From positions 744,001 to 808,000 of the forward strand of contig NZ_CP101751.1 in NCBI RefSeq assembly GCF_024496085.1: a stretch of 64,000 nt of DNA. The letters are read 5' to 3'. The notes under the pieces were generated by a model. It saw nothing but the letters and a program-made list of their open reading frames with translations, was not told the origin of the DNA and ran no database searches. Each line of letters opens with the position of its first letter. Positions within the stretch are counted from its first letter, which is position 1. This DNA is from Flavobacterium cerinum (lineage in GTDB: Bacteria > Bacteroidota > Bacteroidia > Flavobacteriales > Flavobacteriaceae). Shown here piece by piece: positions 9,741-18,235 of the stretch. The position numbers and the translations under genes were made by a program.

Positions 9741-10445
9741 ATGAAAAACACCCTTTCGATTATCATTCCTGCCTATAACGAAGGTAAAACCATCCACTTA
9801 ATTCTGGATAAATTAAAAGCCGTTACGCTTATTGGCGACATGCAAAAGCAAGTCATCATTGTAAATGACTGTTCCAAAGACAATACTGAAGAAGCAATTC
9901 AACATTATATCTCAACAAATCCTGATATAAATATTCAGTATTTCAAACATGAAGTCAATAAAGGAAAAGGAGCTGCTTTACACACCGGAATTCAAAAAGC
10001 GACCGGAAATTATTTGATCATACAAGATGCTGATTTGGAATATGATCCGGAAGAATACAATTTACTACTAAAACCGGTTTTAAACGGTTTTGCCGACGTG
10101 GTTTACGGCTCCCGATTTATGGGTGGTAATCCGCATCGTATCCTGTTTTTCTGGCATACCATCGGAAATAAATTCCTAACCTTCCTGTCTAATATGTTCA
10201 CGAATCTGAACCTTACCGATATGGAAACCTGTTATAAACTTTTTAATACACAAATCATTCAAAGTATTCCGCTTAAAGAAAAACGTTTCGGATTTGAGCC
10301 CGAAATAACCGCTAAAATTTCCAGAGTACCGAATATCCGTATTTATGAAGTGGGTATTTCCTATTACGGAAGAACCTATGAAGAAGGAAAAAAAATTGGT
10401 TGGAAAGATGGTTTCCGAGCGATTTATTGCATTTTAAAATATGGT
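9741..10445 (+). repeat. Direct repeat, GT2 coding copy 2
   Basis: Second copy of the 705-bp segment at 7121-7825, in the same orientation 2.6 kb away. Homologous recombination between the two would delete one GT2 and the membrane-protein gene at 7845-9533. Confidence 0.93.
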
Positions 10446-10460
10446 CTCCTAAAACGATAA
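9741..10460 (+). CDS. DPM1-like polyprenyl-phosphate sugar synthase, GT2 (copy 2)
   Basis: A 239-residue paralogue of the protein at 7121-7843 with the same motifs ([22 protein letters not shown] at 96-98). The only change before residue 236 is I189 for V189, after which the tails differ (LLKR against LFKIK). It should therefore use the same nucleotide sugar and make the same lipid-linked donor. It is followed after 3 bases by a different membrane protein from copy 1. The excess of silent over replacement changes shows that the protein has been kept constant since duplication, or has been homogenised by gene conversion. Confidence 0.85.
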   Translation: MKNTLSIIIPAYNEGKTIHLILDKLKAVTLIGDMQKQVIIVNDCSKDNTEEAIQHYISTNPDINIQYFKHEVNKGKGAALHTGIQKATGNYLIIQDADLEYDPEEYNLLLKPVLNGFADVVYGSRFMGGNPHRILFFWHTIGNKFLTFLSNMFTNLNLTDMETCYKLFNTQIIQSIPLKEKRFGFEPEITAKISRVPNIRIYEVGISYYGRTYEEGKKIGWKDGFRAIYCILKYGLLKR

Positions 10461-10463
10461 GCA

Positions 10464-12380
10464 ATGCTGGTTTTTATTACTTACCTGTTACTATTAGTCT
10501 ATCTGATTCGATTCAATAAGTCGGCTTCTTTTAAAGAAATTATACTAAGAGCAACCTTGTTGTTTTCTACAGGTATTGTGGTTATTACAGAATTGCTGAG
10601 TCTTGTAAAATCGATTAATCTTTTTTCTGTTGTAACGGTATGGGGAAGTATTACAGCCATTTTATGTTTTTTAATTTTCAGATCGCGTAAAGAAGTATTT
10701 TCTCATTTCGCCATTCAAAAAAAGGTCACGATACAAAACTATAAAGCTTTATTTTTTTACGAAAAATTCTTGTTATGGTCGGTTTTCGTGTTTATTCTTC
10801 TTTTACTGTTTCAGGGAATTATTTATCCGCCTAATAACTGGGATTCTCTAACCTATCATATGCCGCGGATTATGTACTGGATCAGTAACGAATCGGTAGC
10901 ACACTTCCCTACGCATACAATACGAGATTTATACCAGCCGCCATTAGCCGAATACTTTATTATGCATGTTAATTTAGTAAATGGCAATGATTATCTGTCA
11001 AACAGTATACAGACTTTTTACCTGGTTAACAGCTGTATTGTTTTATGGCTTATTCTTGATCTTTTTAAAACACCCCGATTATATAAATGTATAGCCCTTT
11101 TACTCGCTATCACAATTCCATCCGTCGAATTACAGGCAACCACAACAAAAAATGATATCGTTTGTGCTTTTTTTGTTCTTGTTTCCTCTTATTACTGTAT
11201 AAAGTCTTATTTATCCGGACAGTTCAATCATTTTGTTTTCTTAGGTTTATCATTAGGTCTTGCTTTCCTGACAAAAGGAACAGCCTATCTGTATTTGGCT
11301 CCAATATTATTATGCTACGGGTTATTTATTCTTGTACGCATTATTAAGACGAAAAACAGTTCGCCGTTGTTATATGGTGGTGTCGTTATAATTTTGGCTA
11401 TTCTTTTAAATATCGGACATTATAGTCGTAACTATAAAATTGACGGGGATATTCTGAATATCGATAAAGCGGAAGCTCAGGCGTATTCCAATCAGAAAAT
11501 GGACGGAAAATTATTCTTATCTAATTTTTTAAAAAATGCCGCTTTACATTTAGGTTACCCTGTTTCAGACCAATCGGATGCGGTTCTCAAAATAATTCAT
11601 ACCAAAATAAATACGCCTTTAGATAATCCGGACACCAGTTATTACGGCACTCCTTATGAAGCATCTAAAAAAATCCCTACCCATGAAGACCTTGTGTCCA
11701 ATACGGTTCATTTTTTACTGTTTGCTTTTGCCTTGCTATGTTTGGGTATTTCCTGCATAAAAAATTACAAAAAGAATATTCCGGCAGTTGTTATAACCCT
11801 GGTGCTTTTATTGCAAATCATCTTTTTCTGTGCCTATCTGAAATGGCAACCCTGGCATACCCGACTTCATATCCCGATGTTTTTACTAAGTATCGCCGCT
11901 ATTATTCTGACTGCAAATCATTCAAAAGGGCTTCGATATGTTATTATCGCAACTCTACCTGTTTTATATTTTAGTTTCTTTTTCTTTTTTATCTATAATA
12001 ATACCCGACCTATTCTATTCGATCGTCATTTAACGGTAAAAGTGAGTCCGGAAGATCCGCGATTTAAAAAGTATTTTTCAAATAAACTATCGTTACAAAA
12101 TGAATATGCAGATGTCTTGAACATTGTTTATGATAATGATAGTCAAAATGTAGGAATGATTATGGATGAATGGGAATATCCGCTTTTATATAATTTTTAT
12201 TATGATCCTCTGAAAATAACGGCAATACACATTCATAATATTAGTCAAAAAATTCCACAGGATGAATCCGGAGTCGACTTAATCGTTTCGGATCACATCA
12301 ATCAGGAATTTATTACACTTAATGGCAAAAAATATTTTAATAAAACCCCTAAGAACAACTATATTTGGGCTTATAAATAA
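10464..12380 (+). CDS. Multi-pass membrane glycosyltransferase, GT-C/ArnT-like
   Basis: A 638-residue protein with about 12 hydrophobic segments and a C-terminal soluble part of about 120 residues. The first large loop carries PPNNWDSLTYHMPRIMYW (122-139), followed by YQPPLAEYFI. This resembles PMT/ArnT-type GT-C enzymes, where an Asp in this loop is catalytic (candidate D127). The same N-[YW]-D-[ST]-x-x-Y-H pattern occurs in the partner of GT2 copy 1 at almost the same residue number. It probably transfers a sugar from polyprenyl phosphate to a periplasmic acceptor. The gene is directly downstream of GT2 copy 2, likely in one transcript. Confidence 0.65.
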   Translation: MLVFITYLLLLVYLIRFNKSASFKEIILRATLLFSTGIVVITELLSLVKSINLFSVVTVWGSITAILCFLIFRSRKEVFSHFAIQKKVTIQNYKALFFYEKFLLWSVFVFILLLLFQGIIYPPNNWDSLTYHMPRIMYWISNESVAHFPTHTIRDLYQPPLAEYFIMHVNLVNGNDYLSNSIQTFYLVNSCIVLWLILDLFKTPRLYKCIALLLAITIPSVELQATTTKNDIVCAFFVLVSSYYCIKSYLSGQFNHFVFLGLSLGLAFLTKGTAYLYLAPILLCYGLFILVRIIKTKNSSPLLYGGVVIILAILLNIGHYSRNYKIDGDILNIDKAEAQAYSNQKMDGKLFLSNFLKNAALHLGYPVSDQSDAVLKIIHTKINTPLDNPDTSYYGTPYEASKKIPTHEDLVSNTVHFLLFAFALLCLGISCIKNYKKNIPAVVITLVLLLQIIFFCAYLKWQPWHTRLHIPMFLLSIAAIILTANHSKGLRYVIIATLPVLYFSFFFFFIYNNTRPILFDRHLTVKVSPEDPRFKKYFSNKLSLQNEYADVLNIVYDNDSQNVGMIMDEWEYPLLYNFYYDPLKITAIHIHNISQKIPQDESGVDLIVSDHINQEFITLNGKKYFNKTPKNNYIWAYK

Positions 12381-12385
12381 TTTCC

Positions 12386-13561
12386 GTGAACCCTTCGATT
12401 AAAAAATACTTATTGTTTTCTTCTGTATTTGCCATCTTTACAGAAGCTTTCTTCTTTAATTATATTATCGACTGGAAATTATTGTATCTGATTATTATTC
12501 TAAATTATGCTTTATTGGCTGTTACTCAGAAGAAATTAAGAGTCAATAAATATTTTATGTTTTTATTAATCGGATTGTTTATACACGGGGCGATAACCAG
12601 TTTGCTCGTTGGCGTACCACCCAATCTGATGATTTCCCAGATAATCGGAATTAGTATTGTAGGTATTTATTATTATAATTTTATCCCTTTATTTGATAAA
12701 AAAGAGATTACATCCGTCTACATTAAAATCTCGCTTTATGTCGCTATTCTAGGTTATTTTCTCTATTTCTTTAAGATTAATCTGAACGACGGTCGTTTAC
12801 AGAGTATTTTTAAAGAACCGGCGCATTATGTAATTGTGGTGTTACCGGCTTGTTACTACTATTTAAAACAAAAGCAGTATCTCAATTTTGCTATTATTTT
12901 CGGAACTCTTATTCTTTCGAATTCCTCACTAGGTTATATCGGATGTGCTTTAATGTTTATTGTTCCGAACATATCGTTTCGAAGAGTACTTTATTTATTC
13001 GCCTTAATCCCTGTAGTCGTTATATCCTTTATTTATGTTTATAATGAGTATAGCTTTTTTAAAATGCGGGTTCAGGAAACGTATGACTCTTTAAATGTAA
13101 TTAATACCGGGAAATTTGATGAAAAAACCAATCTGAGTTCCTATGCGCTGATCAGTAATCTTCATATTGCTAAAAGAAATATAACCGATCATCCGTTTGG
13201 AACCGGTATCGGTAGTCACGTATTTATGCATAAAAAGGTCTATCTAAAAGAAACACGTCCGCCGGAATATCTTAGAATACAGAAAAAACATTATGAAAAT
13301 GCTACAGATGCCAATTCTTTATTTACGAGAATGGTTTCTGAAATGGGAATTTTCGGGTTTATTCTGGTCCTTTATTTATTATATAAATCCGTGAAATGCT
13401 TTCGTTCCGATGAGTTATTTTTATGTCAGGGAATATTTATCTATTTCCTACTAAAACTCTTCCGTGACGGTCATTATTTCCCTCCGGAATTGTTTTTCTT
13501 TATCTGGCTCTTATATTATTCTATAAAAAGCTACAATAATTCCAAAAAAATAGCAGTCTAA
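12386..13561 (+). CDS. O-antigen polymerase/ligase-like membrane protein
   Basis: A 391-residue protein with about 10-11 hydrophobic segments and one long loop in its second half that contains HPFGTGIGSHVFMHKK, a usual arrangement in Wzy polymerases and WaaL ligases. The start is a GTG at 12386, six bases after the previous stop; the next in-frame ATG lies within the first helices, so GTG is preferred. Wzy joins repeat units on the periplasmic side and WaaL attaches the chain to lipid A core. Sequence alone does not separate them. A second protein of this type is encoded at 15597-16844. Confidence 0.7.
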   Translation: MNPSIKKYLLFSSVFAIFTEAFFFNYIIDWKLLYLIIILNYALLAVTQKKLRVNKYFMFLLIGLFIHGAITSLLVGVPPNLMISQIIGISIVGIYYYNFIPLFDKKEITSVYIKISLYVAILGYFLYFFKINLNDGRLQSIFKEPAHYVIVVLPACYYYLKQKQYLNFAIIFGTLILSNSSLGYIGCALMFIVPNISFRRVLYLFALIPVVVISFIYVYNEYSFFKMRVQETYDSLNVINTGKFDEKTNLSSYALISNLHIAKRNITDHPFGTGIGSHVFMHKKVYLKETRPPEYLRIQKKHYENATDANSLFTRMVSEMGIFGFILVLYLLYKSVKCFRSDELFLCQGIFIYFLLKLFRDGHYFPPELFFFIWLLYYSIKSYNNSKKIAV

Positions 13562-13573
13562 TCAGACTGCTTA
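13544..13573 (-). terminator. Intrinsic terminator of the GT4 gene
   Basis: Perfect 8-bp stem AGCAGTCT/AGACTGCT with a 4-base loop (13552-13571), followed on the minus strand by a run of seven T. It overlaps the stop codons of both convergent genes. Confidence 0.7.
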
Positions 13574-14665
13574 ATTGGTATCATAATTTTCCTGGTAGAA
13601 GGAACGGGTTTCTTCACAGCACTTTTGCCAGCTGAATTTTCCGGCCTGAATATAGCCTCTTTCAATTATATCCTGACGATAGCTTTTGTCATTCAACCGG
13701 TCTAACCCTTTTTTAAAATCATCTGCATTGATTTGATCATACAAAAGAGCAACACCTCCGGAAACTTCCGTTATCGAAGAATTGTTTAACGACAATACCG
13801 GACAACCTGCTTTCATCGCTTCAATAATCGGGATTCCAAATCCTTCATAACTTGACGGATAAATAAACGCATTGGCGAAATTATACAATACATTCAGTGT
13901 TGCATTATCAATATCGGTCATCACTACAATCCGCTTCAACAGATTCTGATCTAATGTTTGCAGTTCCGCTTTTGTAAAATTCCCTCCCACTACAACGAGT
14001 TTCATATCCGTTGTTTTGTTTAATAATGCGGTGGCCAACGGGAAATTTTTATAATTGGCTCTACTTCCCACGTACAACAAATATTTTTGTTCTTCCAGTT
14101 GAAAACGCTGTAAGAATTCCTTTTCTGACGTTCGGTTTTCAACGATAGGGAAATATTCATCACTTACACCGTTATGAATTATCGCTACTTTCTGATCTTT
14201 TTTGGGCGGGCAGAATTTTAGCAGATCCTTATAGGTATTATTTGAGATACAGATAATACCTTTTGAACTTTTGATTGAACCGTATTTAATTTTATTATGC
14301 AGTACTTTCTTTACAAAGGGCGAATAGTAACTATGTGTAAAATCATGCACGGTTGTGATACCGATTTCATTTTTGGTTCCGCTAATACTTCTGTAATAAC
14401 TGGAGTGAAAAATAAATTTCTCATCACTTTTAAAAGAAATCGGATAGATTCGTTCCAAAAAAGACAATTTTTCAGAAGTCGTAATTATGGATTCAGTCGG
14501 TAATTCGAGATTATTCCGATGAAAATTACGCTGATTGTTATAATCAAAAAAAAGAAGCTCATCCTTCTGTTGTTCTAACAAATATTTTGTTAGTTCAAAC
14601 CAATAATTAGATACTCCTCCGTTACTTGCTTTATTATATACGATATTGTCAAATATGATTTTCAC
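13571..14665 (-). CDS. Glycosyltransferase family 4
   Basis: A 364-residue GT-B glycosyltransferase with an N-terminal acceptor domain (NGGVSNYWFELTKYLLEQ) and the nucleotide-sugar region SSYEGFGIPIIEAMKAGCPV (about 264-283), whose E-x7-E pattern is the family signature. A linker with VAIIHNGVSDEYF precedes the donor domain. It probably adds a sugar to the lipid-linked intermediate in the cytoplasm. It is on the opposite strand to its neighbours and converges with the polymerase-like gene, with 9 bases between the stops, so it forms its own unit. Confidence 0.86.
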   Translation of the reverse strand: MKIIFDNIVYNKASNGGVSNYWFELTKYLLEQQKDELLFFDYNNQRNFHRNNLELPTESIITTSEKLSFLERIYPISFKSDEKFIFHSSYYRSISGTKNEIGITTVHDFTHSYYSPFVKKVLHNKIKYGSIKSSKGIICISNNTYKDLLKFCPPKKDQKVAIIHNGVSDEYFPIVENRTSEKEFLQRFQLEEQKYLLYVGSRANYKNFPLATALLNKTTDMKLVVVGGNFTKAELQTLDQNLLKRIVVMTDIDNATLNVLYNFANAFIYPSSYEGFGIPIIEAMKAGCPVLSLNNSSITEVSGGVALLYDQINADDFKKGLDRLNDKSYRQDIIERGYIQAGKFSWQKCCEETRSFYQENYDTN

Positions 14666-14679
14666 TTTTCCGATGCCTT

Positions 14680-14728
14680 AAAAAAACAAAAGAGAAGTCT
14701 TAACAGATTACCGTTAAAACTTCTCTCT
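14680..14728 (-). terminator. Intrinsic terminator of the lipoprotein gene
   Basis: A 13-bp stem with one mismatch (gagaagtcttaac against gttaaaacttctc, 14692-14725) and an 8-base loop. On the minus strand it is followed by a T-rich tract (14679-14690). It separates the lipoprotein gene from the GT4 gene downstream. Confidence 0.7.
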
Positions 14729-14752
14729 TTAAATTATTAGTATGGTGTTTTA

Positions 14753-15271
14753 CTATTTCGATAACTGTACTAGTAAATTATCATTTCCTACAAAGTTAGG
14801 CGGATATTTTTTATCGTGGTGTAAGATGTATCTTGATTTTTCAGGATCCCATGAAAAACCTTCATCCGTTACAAAAAAATCAGTGTGTTTTCCGTTATCA
14901 CCGTCAACAACCACTTTATCTCCGTTTTTAATCGTTATATTTTTAACCGTTAAAAACTGTTGATCCTTGCTGTTACTAACTGATATTTTTATGTTTTCAA
15001 CAGGCTCACCTTCCGGTAAGTTAAGAATTAGTCTTTGCATCACCGGTGATCCTTTGATTTTTAAACTAATAGGTCTGTCATATTGATAATGATTATCTTT
15101 TTGATAAAAAACAACCAAGCTGTCGTCTTTCTCATAAACAGCATCCATTTCCATGGCATACTTATTTACTGTTTCTTTAATAGCTGCTTCTTTAGCTGCT
15201 TTTTTGGATTTATCTCCACCACAGGCAATGATTGAGGAGACCACAACAAACATTACTAATATTTTTTTCAT
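14753..15271 (-). CDS. Small predicted lipoprotein of unknown function
   Basis: A 172-residue protein with a short basic and hydrophobic N-terminus ending in SSIIACGG, a lipobox with Cys at about residue 17. The mature part begins with a Lys/Ala-rich helix and continues as a mostly beta-type sequence with no motif I recognise. It should be lipid-anchored in the envelope. It has its own promoter box (15291-15298) and terminator. It lies between genes for glycan assembly, but nothing in the sequence ties it to that process. Confidence 0.7.
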   Translation of the reverse strand: MKKILVMFVVVSSIIACGGDKSKKAAKEAAIKETVNKYAMEMDAVYEKDDSLVVFYQKDNHYQYDRPISLKIKGSPVMQRLILNLPEGEPVENIKISVSNSKDQQFLTVKNITIKNGDKVVVDGDNGKHTDFFVTDEGFSWDPEKSRYILHHDKKYPPNFVGNDNLLVQLSK

Positions 15272-15290
15272 TTGTCTATTTTTTATTAAG

Positions 15291-15298
15291 CAAATTTA
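15291..15298 (-). promoter_or_regulatory. Promoter -7 box of the lipoprotein gene
   Basis: On the minus strand this reads TAAATTTG (TAnnTTTG consensus), about 20 bases upstream of the ATG at 15271. Confidence 0.5.
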
Positions 15299-15491
15299 TT
15301 ATTTAAAATGAATTGTTAAAATTATTTTTCAATTAAAATTTCATATCCTTTTTAGCCATATTATTCTTAAGAATTATAGGTTTCCTTTTACAATATTATA
15401 TACAGCTTCAATCTTTTACGAATGATCATTTACTCCTGATTTCTATTATCATTAAACCACTATAATAGCTCTGTTCTTATCCCAAAAAGCA

Positions 15492-15499
15492 TATATTTG
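15492..15499 (+). promoter_or_regulatory. Promoter -7 box of the ligase-like gene
   Basis: TATATTTG matches TAnnTTTG and lies about 98 bases before the ATG at 15597. Confidence 0.45.
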
Positions 15500-15596
15500 C
15501 AACGATCAGCCCTATCGGAACATTTATAGTGATGTCCTTTCGATAACGAATGATCAAAATACAATACAGCTACTTAAATCTTTATTTATACGACGC

Positions 15597-16844
15597 ATGA
15601 AACAAATCAGTGAAAAAACTTTATTTTGGCTTATACCGTTACTCTTCACTTTCCCTTTGTTTAAAGAAAATTTTTCGTCATTATTTTTTATAATCCTTAG
15701 TGTTTTTACTGTTATATATACTGTCTCTTCCGGAAATTATAGCCTGAAAAACAAGTATATCTTGCTTTTAACGATTCCTTTCTGGATTATATTCTTTCGT
15801 AGCTTATTTGATATCGGTGAACCGAATAGTTTCGGACATGTTAAAAACGCTTTATTTTTTCTGTTATTCCCGATCGTTTTTTCTTACCTGCCATTGTCCT
15901 ATTTCTCGGAAAAAAGAGTCCGGCTGTATTTGACGATTCTGAAAAATATATGCGCTGTTATTTCAATTAGTTATGTTGTCTTATTCCTCCGATATCATTA
16001 TTTCTGGGAATTTTTTATGTTCCGATATGAGGTTCCGAGGTTCCGGGATTTTGTTTATAATGACACTCCCTTTTTTAGAATACATCCCACTTATTTTACA
16101 TCGATGGTGCTGTTTTGTGCCGCTTTTTCTCTTGAGAATTTATTAAAGAGACGAAAATATTACGAAATATTATACCTCCTGGTGTTTATGGGCATTACCT
16201 TTATGTTGGTTGCTAAAATCAACATTCTGTTACTATTGGTTTTAATCGGTTGTATGATTTTATTTCGTTCCCAACTTTTTAACTACAAACAGAAAGCGGT
16301 TTTGTTACTAACATTTATTCTTACCTGTATTGTACTTATTATTTATGTTCCGGGATTGAAAAACAGATTTGTTGAAATTCTTAACAGCTACAACAAACCA
16401 CCTACAGGAGTAGCACATGATTCTACTAATATTCGTATTGCAATTGTGAGCTGTTCAGCTGAAATCGCTAAAGAAAATTATGTTTTTGGTGTTGGTTTTG
16501 ATAAACTTCAGGATACTTTGGATGAATGCTATAAGGCCAATTATAATTCCAATTTCTATGAGACCATTAAATATATGACGCATAATTATTTTGCCTATAT
16601 TTTCCTTTCGGCTGGAATTTTCGGACTTATCGCTTTTCTTTTTTACTGTTATAAATCGCTCCGGATAATTTTAAAAGTGAACCGGTTCCTGCTTTATATC
16701 ATGGTTTCCAATATTTTCATTATCTGTTTTACGGAAGATTTCTTTTACAGACATTACGGAATATTTTTCTACCAATTGATTTTTATGACATTTGTGAATG
16801 CCTATCTGGCACAAAAGGAGGAAAAGAATACGGCTATATCGTAA
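15597..16844 (+). CDS. O-antigen ligase/polymerase-like membrane protein
   Basis: A 415-residue membrane protein with about 10-12 helices. Its long loop in the second half contains NIRIAIVSCSAEIAKEN and GVGFDKLQDTLDECYKANY, a typical layout of the Wzy_C / WaaL superfamily. It is monocistronic with its own promoter box. Its 3' end overlaps the convergent rfbD gene by 11 bases, and no terminator hairpin is visible between them. With the protein at 12386-13561 there are two such enzymes in the locus, so one may be the polymerase and the other the ligase. Confidence 0.72.
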   Translation: MKQISEKTLFWLIPLLFTFPLFKENFSSLFFIILSVFTVIYTVSSGNYSLKNKYILLLTIPFWIIFFRSLFDIGEPNSFGHVKNALFFLLFPIVFSYLPLSYFSEKRVRLYLTILKNICAVISISYVVLFLRYHYFWEFFMFRYEVPRFRDFVYNDTPFFRIHPTYFTSMVLFCAAFSLENLLKRRKYYEILYLLVFMGITFMLVAKINILLLLVLIGCMILFRSQLFNYKQKAVLLLTFILTCIVLIIYVPGLKNRFVEILNSYNKPPTGVAHDSTNIRIAIVSCSAEIAKENYVFGVGFDKLQDTLDECYKANYNSNFYETIKYMTHNYFAYIFLSAGIFGLIAFLFYCYKSLRIILKVNRFLLYIMVSNIFIICFTEDFFYRHYGIFFYQLIFMTFVNAYLAQKEEKNTAIS

Positions 16845-17688
16845 TACTTCGTAATGCCGTTTCCCAATCTGCGATTGTAATACCAAAGGCCTGTTTTATT
16901 TTTTGTTTATCCAATACACTGTACTCGGGTCTTTGTGCCGGTGTTGGATAAGCTGAAGTAGGAATTGGATTCACCTGAATCGCTACTTTATTTACTTCGA
17001 ATATTTTTTTAGCAAAATCAAACCAGCTGCATTGTCCTTCATTACTGAAGTTATATATCCCGTAAGGTTTTGATTCTGTATTCGAATCATGTCGGATAAT
17101 GGCAATTAAAGCTTCAGCCAGATCTACAGCATAAGTAGGTGTTCCGATCTGATCGTTTACCACATTTAGTGTATCCCGTTCTGATGCGAGTCGCAACATA
17201 GTTTTCATAAAGTTATTCCCAAATTCGGAATATACCCATGAGGTTCGGATAATGTAATATTGCGCTGTACTTTGTTGTATTGTCTGTTCGCCTTCTAATT
17301 TCGTTTTGCCATAAACACCTTTTGGGTCGGGTGTATCTTCTTCTGTATACGGATGATTACTTTCTCCGTTAAAAACAAAATCAGTTGAGATATGAAGTAA
17401 AACAGTATTGGTTTTCCGGCTTACTTCTGCCAGATTTTGCGGTCCTTTTACATTTACTAAAAAAGCTTGTTCCTGCTCGCTTTCGGCTTTGTCAACAGCT
17501 GTATATGCTGCCGCATTTATACAATAATCCGGCTTTTTTGAGTCAAAATAGGTCGCAACATTTTCTTTATCGGTTATATCAAGATCAGATGAAGCCGCAA
17601 AAATAAAATTGATTTCCGGATATTTTTTAGCAACAGACTGTAGCGCCTGACCTAATTGTCCGTTTGCTCCGGTTACCAGTACTACCAT
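16834..17688 (-). CDS. rfbD: dTDP-4-dehydrorhamnose reductase
   Basis: A 284-residue SDR enzyme with TGANGQLG (6-13), STDFVF (101-106) and Y126-x3-K130. It catalyses the last step of dTDP-L-rhamnose synthesis, reducing the 4-keto group with NAD(P)H. It is the last gene of the minus-strand operon. Its start overlaps the end of rfbC by 7 bases, and its own end overlaps the convergent ligase-like gene by 11 bases. Confidence 0.95.
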   Translation of the reverse strand: MVVLVTGANGQLGQALQSVAKKYPEINFIFAASSDLDITDKENVATYFDSKKPDYCINAAAYTAVDKAESEQEQAFLVNVKGPQNLAEVSRKTNTVLLHISTDFVFNGESNHPYTEEDTPDPKGVYGKTKLEGEQTIQQSTAQYYIIRTSWVYSEFGNNFMKTMLRLASERDTLNVVNDQIGTPTYAVDLAEALIAIIRHDSNTESKPYGIYNFSNEGQCSWFDFAKKIFEVNKVAIQVNPIPTSAYPTPAQRPEYSVLDKQKIKQAFGITIADWETALRSITI

Positions 17689-18233
17689 ACTTTACGGGCT
17701 TTATCGAATGACGGCAATTCTTTGTCTTTGTCTGAAATCAACAAAGCAGCCGATTCCATTTGCCAGTTAATTGCCAGACTTTCATCATTATAAATGATTC
17801 CGCCTTCCGATTCTTTATTGTAGAAATTATCACATTTATAGAAAAACGTTGCCGTTTCACTAAGTACTAAAAATCCATGTGCAAAACCTCTCGGAATAAA
17901 CAATTGTTTCTGATTTTCGGCCGATAATAGTTCCGCAACATACTGACCATACGTTTCCGATTCCGGTCGAATGTCGACAGCTACATCCAGAACTTCTCCC
18001 TGTAAAACACGAACCAGTTTCGCCTGAGCATGATCGCCGGTTTGATAATGTAATCCGCGTAGTACGCCACGAGCGGAAAAAGACTGATTGTCCTGTACAA
18101 AACGGACATCCTGACCTGTTCCCTCCCGGAATGTTTTTTCATTAAAACTTTCCATAAAATAACCTCTCGAATCCTGAATAATCTTAGGTTCGAGTATATA
18201 ACAACCGGATAGTTTTGTAGGAATAAAATTCAT
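17682..18233 (-). CDS. rfbC: dTDP-4-dehydrorhamnose 3,5-epimerase
   Basis: A 183-residue cupin-fold protein of normal length. RGLHYQ (59-64) holds the catalytic His, and FIPRGFAHGFLVLSE and the later FYKCDNFYNKESEGGI segments are family signatures. It epimerises C3 and C5 of dTDP-4-keto-6-deoxyglucose in the cytoplasm. It lies two bases downstream of rfbA and overlaps rfbD. Confidence 0.95.
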   Translation of the reverse strand: MNFIPTKLSGCYILEPKIIQDSRGYFMESFNEKTFREGTGQDVRFVQDNQSFSARGVLRGLHYQTGDHAQAKLVRVLQGEVLDVAVDIRPESETYGQYVAELLSAENQKQLFIPRGFAHGFLVLSETATFFYKCDNFYNKESEGGIIYNDESLAINWQMESAALLISDKDKELPSFDKARKVW

Positions 18234-18235
18234 TC

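Larger units (their letters stand above)
15272..15596. other. 325-bp divergent intergenic region
   Basis: AT-rich gap between the leftward lipoprotein gene and the rightward ligase-like gene. It holds promoter boxes at 15291-15298 (minus) and 15492-15499 (plus). No RNA gene or strong hairpin was recognised. Confidence 0.6.

Noticed and set aside
7121..10460. Duplicated GT2 genes as evidence of a composite transposon
   Set aside because: No transposase, terminal inverted repeats or target duplications are visible, and similarity ends at the coding boundaries.
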